Source: Pseudomonadota bacterium (GTDB taxonomy: Bacteria > Pseudomonadota > Gammaproteobacteria > Xanthomonadales > Rhodanobacteraceae). Taken from it: DNA of 5,814 nucleotides. The stretch spans positions 1 to 5,814 of the forward strand of contig JAJZGE010000145.1 of assembly GCA_021798675.1 (NCBI GenBank), given 5' to 3'. Position numbers and translations under genes: made by a program. This document shows positions 1 to 5,814 of the stretch, one piece after another (position 1 is the first letter of the stretch; every line of letters begins with the position of its first letter). The notes below the pieces were generated by a model that was given only the letters and a program-made list of their open reading frames with translations, made no database searches and was not told the DNA's origin.

Positions 1-11
1 AATGAATCATC

Positions 12-38
12 CCCTTCCGCCTCGTGGCGGAAGGGTTT
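12..38 (+). terminator. Probable intrinsic terminator of an unseen upstream gene
   Basis: A perfect 10-bp inverted repeat pairs 12-21 (CCCTTCCGCC) with 26-35 (GGCGGAAGGG) around a TCGT tetraloop, and TTT follows at 36-38. The stem is GC-rich and the loop is of typical terminator size, but the T tract is short and gives way to CC. On the minus strand the stem is followed by a mixed GATGATTCATT, so weak bidirectional action is possible. A TGA at 3-5 could be the stop codon of the gene it serves, but that gene lies outside the window. Seen: the hairpin. Inferred: the terminator function. Confidence 0.6.
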
Positions 39-137
39 CCAACACATGCACGGATACATCTGCGTACACTGGCCCCGGACCCAGCCGCAGGGATGGACAT
101 GCGGCAGTCCGGCCAGGGGGGGCCGCTGCTACGCAGG

Positions 138-170
138 CGGCGGGCAAGCGCATGAGATCGCTGCCCGCCG
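138..170 (+). other. Strong leader hairpin upstream of the operon
   Basis: The 9-mer CGGCGGGCA at 138-146 is perfectly complementary to TGCCCGCCG at 162-170. Inside it, GCG (148-150) can pair with CGC (159-161), leaving A147 bulged and an 8-base loop (151-158). No T tract follows, so it does not look like a standard intrinsic terminator. It lies 8 bases before the GAGGG ribosome binding site (179-183) of the short ORF and could act as an mRNA leader structure. In DNA this GC-rich, chance pairing must be considered. A weaker imperfect hairpin (104-114 with 121-129, two-base bulge) lies just upstream. The leader between 39 and 192 otherwise shows no recognisable promoter or operator. Confidence 0.35.
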
Positions 171-192
171 ACCGGATCGAGGGAAAACCGCC

Positions 193-276
193 ATGAGCAA
201 GACCTTTTCGCACGCCATCGTGCGCCCTGCCCGCCGCGCGACAACGTCCGCCACCCGGTGGAGGAGCCTCGCATGA
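193..276 (+). CDS. 27-codon upstream ORF; possible remnant of a dimethylargininase start
   Basis: The ORF begins at ATG 193 behind a GAGGG ribosome binding site (179-183, 9-base spacer) and ends at TGA 274-276, inside the ATGA shared with the glycosidase start. The peptide opens MSKTFSHAIVRPARR, and five of its 27 residues are arginine. As I recall them, bacterial N(G),N(G)-dimethylarginine dimethylaminohydrolases (DDAH, which hydrolyse methylated arginine to citrulline) open with a similar stretch of the form (F/Y)(S/T/K)HAIVRPP-R. After about residue 15 the resemblance stops, so this could be the surviving 5' end of a lost DDAH gene, possibly with a frameshift. Alternatives are a leader peptide whose translation feeds ribosomes into the glycosidase, or a chance ORF. 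The glycosidase ribosome binding site lies within it. Translation is plausible; origin and function are uncertain. Confidence 0.35.
   Translation: MSKTFSHAIVRPARRATTSATRWRSLA
260..266 (+). promoter_or_regulatory. Ribosome binding site that fixes the glycosidase start
   Basis: GGAGGAG at 260-266 is a near-ideal Shine-Dalgarno sequence, 6 bases before ATG 273. It overlaps the in-frame GTG at 258, which would otherwise give a protein five residues longer but has no such site upstream. The ATG at 273 is therefore preferred. Confidence 0.75.
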
Positions 277-2462
277 GCATCTTCGGCAGCCTGATGCTGG
301 CGCTGACCGCGGGCGCACACGGCCCGCTGTGGCACGACAACCTGCAATGGCGCGGCCAGCAGGCCAGCATCGAGATGCGGCCAGGCGGCGGCTTCCTGCT
401 GCAGGCGGCGAACGGCAAGCGCCTGATCCCCGCACCGCCATATGCGGTGCAGACCGCCAGCCCGCTCTTCGACGGCCTGTACGCGATGGCGCAGGACGAC
501 CTGCGGCAGGACTCCGTGGACGCGATCCGCGACGGCGCCTACGACCACAACCAGCCGATCCCCTGCCACTGCTTCGCCACGGGCGAGAAGTGGCCGTACG
601 TATGGACGCGCGACCTGTCGTTCTCGATCGACCTCGGCCTGTGGCGCTACGACGCCGCGCGCTCGCGCAACGGCCTGCTGTTCAAGCTCTCCGACACCCG
701 CGTCCCCGGCGCGCCGAAGGGCCCGTTCGTGATGCAGGACACCGGCTCGGGCGGCAGCTGGCCGGTGAGCACCGACCGCGTGGCGTGGTTCCTCGGTGCG
801 CGCCACCTGCTCGGCGACGCCACGTTCGCCAACGACACCTGGCAGGCGCTCACCAACACGCTGGCGCAGGACCGCCAGTACGCGTTCGACGCGCACATGG
901 GCCTGTACCGCGGCGAGACCTCGTTCCTCGACTGGCGCGAGCAGACCTATCCGGCGTGGACGCAGAACGACGTGGTGCCGATCGCGCAGTCGTTCTCGCT
1001 GTCCACCAACGTGCTGCACTACCAGGCGCTGCGGCTTGCCGCGCGCCTGGCGGCCGAACGCCACGACGACCGCGCGGCCGGCTACCAGGCGCAGGCCGAT
1101 GCGCTGAAGGCGGCGATCAACGCGCATTTCTGGCGCGACGACCGCGGCATGTACATGAGCTACATCGGCGGCGACGGCGCGCCGTACGACACCTACGACC
1201 TGCTCGGCATCGCATTCGCCATCGAGAGCGGCGTGGCCGACGGCGACCGCGCCCGCCAGGCGCTGGCGAACTACCCGGTGTGGCCGGCCGGCAGCCCGGT
1301 GATCTGGCCCGAGCGCACCGACCAGCCGATCTACCACAACCGTGCGATCTGGCCGTTCGTGAGCGCCTACGCGCTGCGCGCGGCGCGCAAGCTCAACGAT
1401 CCCGCGCACATCGCGTTCGAGATCGCCTCGGTGATGCGCGGCGCCGCGCTGGCCGGCTCCAACATGGAGAACTACGAGCTGACCACCGAAGCCCCGCACG
1501 TGGACGACGGCAAGTTCAGCGGCCCGGTGGTGGATTCGCCGCGCCAGCTGTGGTCGGTGGCGGCCTACCTCGCCGTGGTCGGCGAAGGCGTGTTCGGCCT
1601 GGAGAACGACGGCAGCGTCCAGCCCAAGCTGCCGGTATCGCTGGTACCCATGCTGTTCGGCAAGGAGCGATCGATCAGCCTGCAGCTTCCAGGCAAGCGC
1701 ATCACGCTGAAACTGCCGAAGAAGCTCAACGGCAACCTGCTGGTAGCCGGCGACACCTCGCAGCGCGGCGACGAGACCGTCGTGCAGCTGATGGCGATCA
1801 AGGTGCCCGCCCTGGGCCTGCGCAGCACGGTGCCCCCGTTCGCGCCGTCGGCACCCGCCGCGCCGCAGGTCGCGCGCGACGGTGCGAACTGGCTGGTGCG
1901 CAGCACGGCACCCGGCGTGCTCTACCTCAATGGGCGGCGCGTGGGCGCCATCGAAGGCAAGCTTACGGTGCCGGCCACCGATGCGTTGCAGTGCTTCAGC
2001 CTCACGCAAACCGGCGCGGGCGGCCTGGAGTCGCTGCAAAGCCCGCAACAGTGCGAAGGCCCATTCGCCAGCGTCGGCGGCGCGTGGCCGCGGACCTGGG
2101 TTGCGCCCTACGGCGGCAGCTACCAGGTGGCGCTGAACTACAGCAACGACCACGGCCCGATCAACACCGGCATCACTGCCGCGGTGAAGACGCTGGCGAT
2201 CCGCTGTGACGGCAGCCCCGAGCAGCGCGTACCGATGGTGATGCCGCACAGCGTGGGCGAGGAGCTGTCCACCACTGCGCGTTTCGCCGCCCGCGCCGGC
2301 GCGCATTGCAGCTTCGCGCTCGACGATGGCTTCAACATGAGCTACCTCGCGCACAACGCGCACTACACCGGCGGTGTCGGCGGCAGCGACGGGCCGCTGA
2401 ATAGTGCCGACGTCGGTGCGCTGCGCATCGTGCCGCTGTCTTCCGCGGGGAGTGCTCCATGA
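273..2462 (+). CDS. Six-hairpin glycosidase, probably exported, with C-terminal beta domains
   Basis: This 729-residue protein is predicted to hydrolyse a glycosidic bond in an oligosaccharide, probably in the periplasm. Residues 1-17 form a hydrophobic stretch ending in AGAHG that could be a signal peptide, although it lacks the usual basic start. A small beta region follows, then an (alpha/alpha)6 barrel at about 65-445. Its best landmark is W-P-Y-V-W-T-R-D-L-S at 107-116; the W-T-R-D Asp114 is the likely catalytic acid, by analogy with GH15/GH63-like and amylo-alpha-1,6-glucosidase-like enzymes. Other strong blocks are WPER (345-348), YHNRAIWPF (354-362) and NMENYELTTEAPH (397-409). Beta-rich segments occupy about 446-600, and a final jelly-roll-like region (about 600-722, including GPINTGIT and DGFNMSYL) resembles a carbohydrate-binding module. 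Cysteine pairs 98/100, 574/594 and 645/679 would suit disulphides outside the cytoplasm. It overlaps the transporter start by ATGA. Substrate and exact CAZy family are not determined; alpha-glucosides are a guess from the neighbour. Confidence 0.88.
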   Translation: MSIFGSLMLALTAGAHGPLWHDNLQWRGQQASIEMRPGGGFLLQAANGKRLIPAPPYAVQTASPLFDGLYAMAQDDLRQDSVDAIRDGAYDHNQPIPCHCFATGEKWPYVWTRDLSFSIDLGLWRYDAARSRNGLLFKLSDTRVPGAPKGPFVMQDTGSGGSWPVSTDRVAWFLGARHLLGDATFANDTWQALTNTLAQDRQYAFDAHMGLYRGETSFLDWREQTYPAWTQNDVVPIAQSFSLSTNVLHYQALRLAARLAAERHDDRAAGYQAQADALKAAINAHFWRDDRGMYMSYIGGDGAPYDTYDLLGIAFAIESGVADGDRARQALANYPVWPAGSPVIWPERTDQPIYHNRAIWPFVSAYALRAARKLNDPAHIAFEIASVMRGAALAGSNMENYELTTEAPHVDDGKFSGPVVDSPRQLWSVAAYLAVVGEGVFGLENDGSVQPKLPVSLVPMLFGKERSISLQLPGKRITLKLPKKLNGNLLVAGDTSQRGDETVVQLMAIKVPALGLRSTVPPFAPSAPAAPQVARDGANWLVRSTAPGVLYLNGRRVGAIEGKLTVPATDALQCFSLTQTGAGGLESLQSPQQCEGPFASVGGAWPRTWVAPYGGSYQVALNYSNDHGPINTGITAAVKTLAIRCDGSPEQRVPMVMPHSVGEELSTTARFAARAGAHCSFALDDGFNMSYLAHNAHYTGGVGGSDGPLNSADVGALRIVPLSSAGSAP
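2447..2452 (+). promoter_or_regulatory. Ribosome binding site and ATGA coupling of the transporter gene
   Basis: GGGGAG at 2447-2452 lies 6 bases before ATG 2459, inside the last codons of the glycosidase. The start codon and the glycosidase TGA share ATGA (2459-2462), a classic arrangement for translational coupling. It supports ATG 2459 as the true transporter start. Confidence 0.75.
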
Positions 2463-3922
2463 CGCGCAAGCCCGAGCTGTCGTTCTGGCAGATCTGGAAC
2501 ATGTGCTTCGGCTTCCTCGGCATCCAGTTCGGCTTTGCGCTGCAGAACGCCAACGTCAGCCGCATCTTCCAGACGCTGGGCGCGAACGTGGACCAGATCC
2601 CGGTGCTGTGGATCGCCGCGCCGTTCACCGGGCTGATCGTGCAGCCGCTGATCGGCTACTGCTCCGACCGTACTTGGAACCGCTTCGGCCGCCGCCGGCC
2701 TTACTTCTTCGCCGGCGCCGTGCTGGCCACGCTGGCCTTGCTGGCGATGCCGAACTCGCCCACGCTGTGGGTGGCGGCGGGCCTGTTGTGGATCATGGAC
2801 GCCTCGTTCAACGTGTCGATGGAACCGTTCCGTGCCTTCGTGGGCGACCAGCTGCCGCCAAAGCAGCGCCCGCTGGGCTACGCGATGCAGAGCGTGTTCA
2901 TCGGCGTGGGCGCGGTGGTGGCTTCGTTCCTGCCCTGGCTGCTCACCCGCTTCGGCGTGGCCAACACCGCGCCGGCCGGCGTCGTGCCGCATTCGGTGCT
3001 GTATGCCTTCTACGCCGGCGCGGCGGTACTGCTGGGCGCGATGCTGTGGACAATCACCACCACGCGCGAATACCCGCCCGAACAGCTGCAAGCCTTTGCC
3101 GACAACCCTCCGGCGGCGGAGAACACGGATGTGCGCAGCGCCTGGAAGGCCGGCGCGCTGTTCCTGCTGCTCGGCGCGGTGCTGCTCGCGCTGATCCTGC
3201 ATTTCCGGCTCGCGCAGGAGCTCTACCTGCTGGCCGGCGGACTGGTCGTCGCCGGCGCACTGTTCGTGTGGCTGAGCGGCACCGCCAGCAGCGGCATGCT
3301 GCGCCAGATCATGGGCGACCTGCACGCGATGCCGCCGCAGATGCGCCGGCTGAACTGGGTGCAGTTCTTCTCGTGGTTCGCGATGTTCGCGATGTGGATC
3401 AACACCACGCCCGCCGTCGCCGGCCACTTCTACGGCAGCACCGACACCACCTCGGCTGCCTACAACGCGGGCGCGAACTGGGCCGGTGTGCTGATGGGCA
3501 CCTACAACGGCGTGGGCGTGCTGGCCGCAATCGTGATCCCGCTGCTGGTGCGTGCCTGCGGCCTGCGCATCAGCCACCTGGTCAACCTGTGGCTGGGCGG
3601 GCTGGGCCTGCTGTCCTTCCTCTTCATCCGCGACCCGCACTGGCTGATCGCCTCGATGGTCGGCGTGGGCTTCGCCTGGGCCTCGATCCTGTCGCTGCCC
3701 TACGCGATGCTGTCGGACAACCTGCCCGCGGCGAAGATGGGCATCTACATGGGCATCTTCAATTTCTTCATCGTGATACCGCAGCTGCTCGCCGCCAGCG
3801 TGCTGGGCGTGCTGCTGAAGTGGTTCTTCCGCGACCAGCCGGTGTGGGCACTGGGGCTGGGCGGCATCAGCCTGCTGATCGCCGGCCTGTGCACGCTGCG
3901 CGTGCACGAACCCGCCGCGTGA
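2459..3922 (+). CDS. Major facilitator sugar transporter, SLC45/GPH (MalY/SuxC)-like
   Basis: This 487-residue inner-membrane protein probably imports a sugar with protons. It resembles the branch of the major facilitator superfamily that includes plant sucrose carriers, animal SLC45, Caulobacter MalY and Xanthomonas SuxC. Family marks are the loop 2-3 motif SDRTWNRFGRRRPYF (69-83), the conserved helix-4 block with D114, N118, P123, R125 and D130, and the helix 10-11 block PYAML (414-418), GIYMGIFNFF (428-437) and IPQ (440-442). Hydrophobic segments lie roughly at 10-30, 48-68, 82-98, 101-117, 140-163, 178-199, 300-322, 340-365, 371-390, 393-415, 425-452 and 462-480. Two further segments sit in the central region (about 230-247 and 253-273), so 14 rather than 12 crossings are predicted. 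Translation is probably coupled to the glycosidase, implying uptake of its product. The family is clear; the substrate (maltose, sucrose or another disaccharide) is not. Confidence 0.9.
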   Translation: MTRKPELSFWQIWNMCFGFLGIQFGFALQNANVSRIFQTLGANVDQIPVLWIAAPFTGLIVQPLIGYCSDRTWNRFGRRRPYFFAGAVLATLALLAMPNSPTLWVAAGLLWIMDASFNVSMEPFRAFVGDQLPPKQRPLGYAMQSVFIGVGAVVASFLPWLLTRFGVANTAPAGVVPHSVLYAFYAGAAVLLGAMLWTITTTREYPPEQLQAFADNPPAAENTDVRSAWKAGALFLLLGAVLLALILHFRLAQELYLLAGGLVVAGALFVWLSGTASSGMLRQIMGDLHAMPPQMRRLNWVQFFSWFAMFAMWINTTPAVAGHFYGSTDTTSAAYNAGANWAGVLMGTYNGVGVLAAIVIPLLVRACGLRISHLVNLWLGGLGLLSFLFIRDPHWLIASMVGVGFAWASILSLPYAMLSDNLPAAKMGIYMGIFNFFIVIPQLLAASVLGVLLKWFFRDQPVWALGLGGISLLIAGLCTLRVHEPAA

Positions 3923-3929
3923 CGCCCGC

Positions 3930-5814
3930 TCAGGCCGAGAACGTGTCCCGCACGTCCACGAAGAACCGCTCGGCCTCCGCCACCGGCTGCGGCATGCCCA
4001 GGCCGTAGCCCTGCAGCTCGTCGCAACCCAGGCTGGCGAGGAAGATCGCCTGCACCGGCGTCTCCACGCCCTCGGCGGACACCTGCATGCCGAGCTGGTG
4101 GCCGAGTTCGACGATGGTCTGCACGATCGCGCCGCTGTCGGCGTCGTCGGGCAGGTCGCGCACGAAGCTCTGGTCGATCTTCAGCTTGTCGATCGGGAAT
4201 TGCTTGAGGTAGGCCAGGCTGGAGTAGCCGGTGCCGAAATCGTCCAGCGACAGTTGCACGCCCAGCGCCTTCAGCCCGGCCAGCGTACGGCGCACGCGTC
4301 CAACGTTCTCCATCAGCGCGCTTTCGGTCATCTCGATGTCCAGCATGGCAGCGGGCACCGCATGGCGCTGCAGCGCTTCGGCCACCTGGTCAACCAGGTG
4401 CGGATGCAGCACCTGCTGGGCCGACACGTTCACCGCCAGGGTGAAGCCGCGGTGGCCGCGATCCAGCCATTCGCGCAGCTGCCGCACGGACCTTTCGAAT
4501 ACCCAGTTGCCGATTTCCGGCATCAGACCGAGTGCTTCGGCCACCGGGATGAAGCGCGCCGGCGAAACCTTGCCCAGCGAGCCGCTGTTCCAGCGCAACA
4601 GGGCCTCGAAGCCGGTGAGCGCGTGGTCGAGCGCGCGGTATTGCGGCTGGTAGTGCAGCTCGAATTCGCCCTGGCGCAGCGCGACGGGCAGGCGGCTGCC
4701 CAGCTGCACACGCTCGTCCAGCGCGCGCTGCTGGGCCACGCTGAACTCGCCGATGCGGTCGCGGCCGCTGCGCTTGGCATGGTGCAGCGCCGCCTCGGCG
4801 CCACGCAGCAGCGCCGCCGGCGTGTCGCCGTGCACCGGCGAGTGGCTGATGCCGGCGCTGGCGGTGAGCAGCAGGCGATAATCCTGGCCCTCGATCGGGC
4901 GCGCCACCACGGCGCGCAGCCGTTCGACCAGCGCCAGCGCGGCCTCGCGGTTGACGCCATCCAGCGCCACCGCGAACTTGTCGCCAGCCACGCGCGCAAG
5001 CAGCCACTGCGTGTCCAGCGCCGCGCGCAGGCGACCGGCCACGCGACGCAGCACGTCATCGCCGATCAGGTGGCCCATCGACTCGTTGACCAGTTGGAAG
5101 CGGTCGAGGCCAAGCACCACCACCCACACTTCGCTCCACGGGGTGTGCAGCATGCCGGCGATGGCTTCCTCCAGCAGCGCCCGGCGCGGCAGCTCGGTGA
5201 TCGAATCGTGGCTGGCCGCGAGGATCAGCTTCTGCTCGGCCTGCTGGCGCTCGGTGATGTCGCGCGCCACGGCGTAGAGCAGGCCGTCCGGCGCGGCGAA
5301 CGCCGTCCACTCCAGCAGGCGTTCGCTGCCGTCCCTGGCCACGCAGCGGTTGACGAATTCGCGCGTGGCGCCGGCCTCGACCCCGACCGGGATGGCCTCC
5401 GGCGATTCGCCGTCGCGCAGCGGCAGCAGGAGTTCGCGGTAGTCCAGCGTCTTCAGCGCGTCGGCGGCGTAGCCGGTCAAACGCTGCAGCGATGCGTTGA
5501 ACTGCACCAGGCGACCGCTGCGCGTATCGAGTATGCAGAACACCTCCTGCGACATCTCGAAGAAGCGGTCGCGCTCGTGCAGGCGGCCAAGCAGGCGCGC
5601 GCTTTCGATGGCGATGCCCGCCAGCGGCAGCATGCGGTCGATACAGGCGATTTCCTCCGGTCGCGGCTCGCGCGGCTCGCGGTAATACACCGCGAAGGTG
5701 CCCAGCACCTCGCCGTGGCTGCCCGGGATCGGCGTGGACCAGCAGGCGTGCAGGCCGCACTCCCGCGCCAGCTGGCGGAACTCCACCGGCCAGTACGGAT
5801 GGGTGGAGATGTCT
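3930..5814 (-). CDS. Cyclic-di-GMP phosphodiesterase, GAF-PAS-GGDEF(degenerate)-EAL; 5' end missing
   Basis: The gene reads leftward, stops at TGA 3930-3932 and is cut by the right edge. About 627 codons are visible. The GTG at 5784-5786 is an internal valine, because GAF-like sequence continues to the edge. Numbering from that codon, the end of a GAF domain spans about 1-65 (CWSTPI, GTFAVYYREPR), a PAS domain about 72-180, a GGDEF domain about 190-348 and an EAL domain about 360-610. The GGDEF signature is AGDKF (267-271), the usual inhibitory RxxD is DTQW (258-261) and the typical LPNR is LPRR (199-202), so cyclase activity is unlikely. The EAL domain keeps E394 (EALLRW), N453, E485 (EMTES), D515-D516 (DDFGTGYSS), K536, E572 (AEGVE) and Q592, which predicts active hydrolysis of c-di-GMP to pGpG. 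No membrane segment is visible in this part, suggesting a cytosolic, ligand-sensing enzyme. It converges on the transporter gene across 7 bp and is probably unrelated in function. The family assignment is secure; the signal sensed is unknown. Confidence 0.95.
   Translation of the reverse strand, partial: DISTHPYWPVEFRQLARECGLHACWSTPIPGSHGEVLGTFAVYYREPREPRPEEIACIDRMLPLAGIAIESARLLGRLHERDRFFEMSQEVFCILDTRSGRLVQFNASLQRLTGYAADALKTLDYRELLLPLRDGESPEAIPVGVEAGATREFVNRCVARDGSERLLEWTAFAAPDGLLYAVARDITERQQAEQKLILAASHDSITELPRRALLEEAIAGMLHTPWSEVWVVVLGLDRFQLVNESMGHLIGDDVLRRVAGRLRAALDTQWLLARVAGDKFAVALDGVNREAALALVERLRAVVARPIEGQDYRLLLTASAGISHSPVHGDTPAALLRGAEAALHHAKRSGRDRIGEFSVAQQRALDERVQLGSRLPVALRQGEFELHYQPQYRALDHALTGFEALLRWNSGSLGKVSPARFIPVAEALGLMPEIGNWVFERSVRQLREWLDRGHRGFTLAVNVSAQQVLHPHLVDQVAEALQRHAVPAAMLDIEMTESALMENVGRVRRTLAGLKALGVQLSLDDFGTGYSSLAYLKQFPIDKLKIDQSFVRDLPDDADSGAIVQTIVELGHQLGMQVSAEGVETPVQAIFLASLGCDELQGYGLGMPQPVAEAERFFVDVRDTFSA

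Noticed and set aside
36..70. Possible sigma-70 promoter (TTTCCA at 36-41 with GATACA at 53-58 or TACACT at 65-70)
   Set aside because: Spacing is 11 or 23 bases instead of about 17, and each box is a poor match, so no promoter is called.
2..196. Short plus-strand ORF starting at position 2
   Set aside because: It reads straight through the terminator-like hairpin at 12-38, has no visible ribosome binding site and has no recognisable sequence.
329..2209. A long second plus-strand frame inside the glycosidase
   Set aside because: Its translation is arginine/alanine-rich low-complexity sequence without domain features, and the other frame carries the conserved W-T-R-D barrel blocks.
129..2363. 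A long open frame on the minus strand opposite the glycosidase gene
   Set aside because: It is rich in Arg, Ala, His and Val, with no recognisable motif, and mirrors a plus-strand gene with clear family blocks. In GC-rich DNA the antisense frame is commonly open.
2363..3907. Long open frames overlapping the transporter (minus 2363-3907 and plus 2404-4008)
   Set aside because: Both give His/Gln/Arg- or Arg/Ala-rich translations with no hydrophobic pattern or motif; the 2459-3922 frame has clear transporter motifs.
3941..3955. ACGTG-TCCCG-CACGT inverted repeat near the convergent stops
   Set aside because: Only 5 bp of stem with no T tract on either strand, and it lies within coding sequence, so it is not supported as a terminator.
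5784..5786. GTG as the start of the c-di-GMP phosphodiesterase gene
   Set aside because: The frame stays open to the window edge and the upstream codons (ISTHPYWP) read like GAF-domain sequence, so this is an internal valine.

Overview
The window is very GC-rich, almost free of non-coding DNA, and uses G/C at most third codon positions. The protein styles (a six-hairpin glycosidase paired with an SLC45/GPH-like sugar porter, and a GAF-PAS-GGDEF-EAL regulator) suggest a gammaproteobacterium of the Lysobacterales (Xanthomonadales), perhaps of the Rhodanobacter/Dyella/Xanthomonas kind. This placement rests on recalled resemblance and no marker gene is present.

Layout: positions 1-192 are non-coding. 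They hold a perfect 10-bp hairpin that looks like the terminator of an unseen upstream gene (12-38) and a second strong hairpin in the leader (138-170). I found no convincing promoter there. A 27-codon ORF (193-276) with its own ribosome binding site follows. Its first dozen residues resemble the start of bacterial dimethylarginine dimethylaminohydrolase, so it may be a broken remnant of that gene or a leader peptide. It ends in an ATGA overlap with the next gene.

Positions 273-3922 are a two-gene, plus-strand carbohydrate operon. The first gene encodes a probably exported (alpha/alpha)6-barrel glycosidase with extra C-terminal beta domains. The second encodes an inner-membrane sugar transporter. 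They are joined by a second ATGA overlap. The likely logic is hydrolysis of an oligosaccharide outside the inner membrane, followed by uptake of the product. The substrate cannot be read from the sequence; an alpha-glucan or alpha-glucoside is a reasonable guess.

Positions 3930-5814 hold the 3' part of a minus-strand cyclic-di-GMP signalling gene that runs off the right edge. It has GAF and PAS sensor domains, a GGDEF domain with a degraded signature (AGDKF), and an EAL domain with all recognisable catalytic residues. It is therefore predicted to be a phosphodiesterase. It converges on the transporter gene with only 7 bp between stop codons and is probably a separate transcription unit.

No mobile element, CRISPR array, tRNA or rRNA was seen. 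I found no clearly new system. The most unusual points are the possible gene remnant fused in ATGA overlap to the operon and the transporter's two extra predicted membrane segments.
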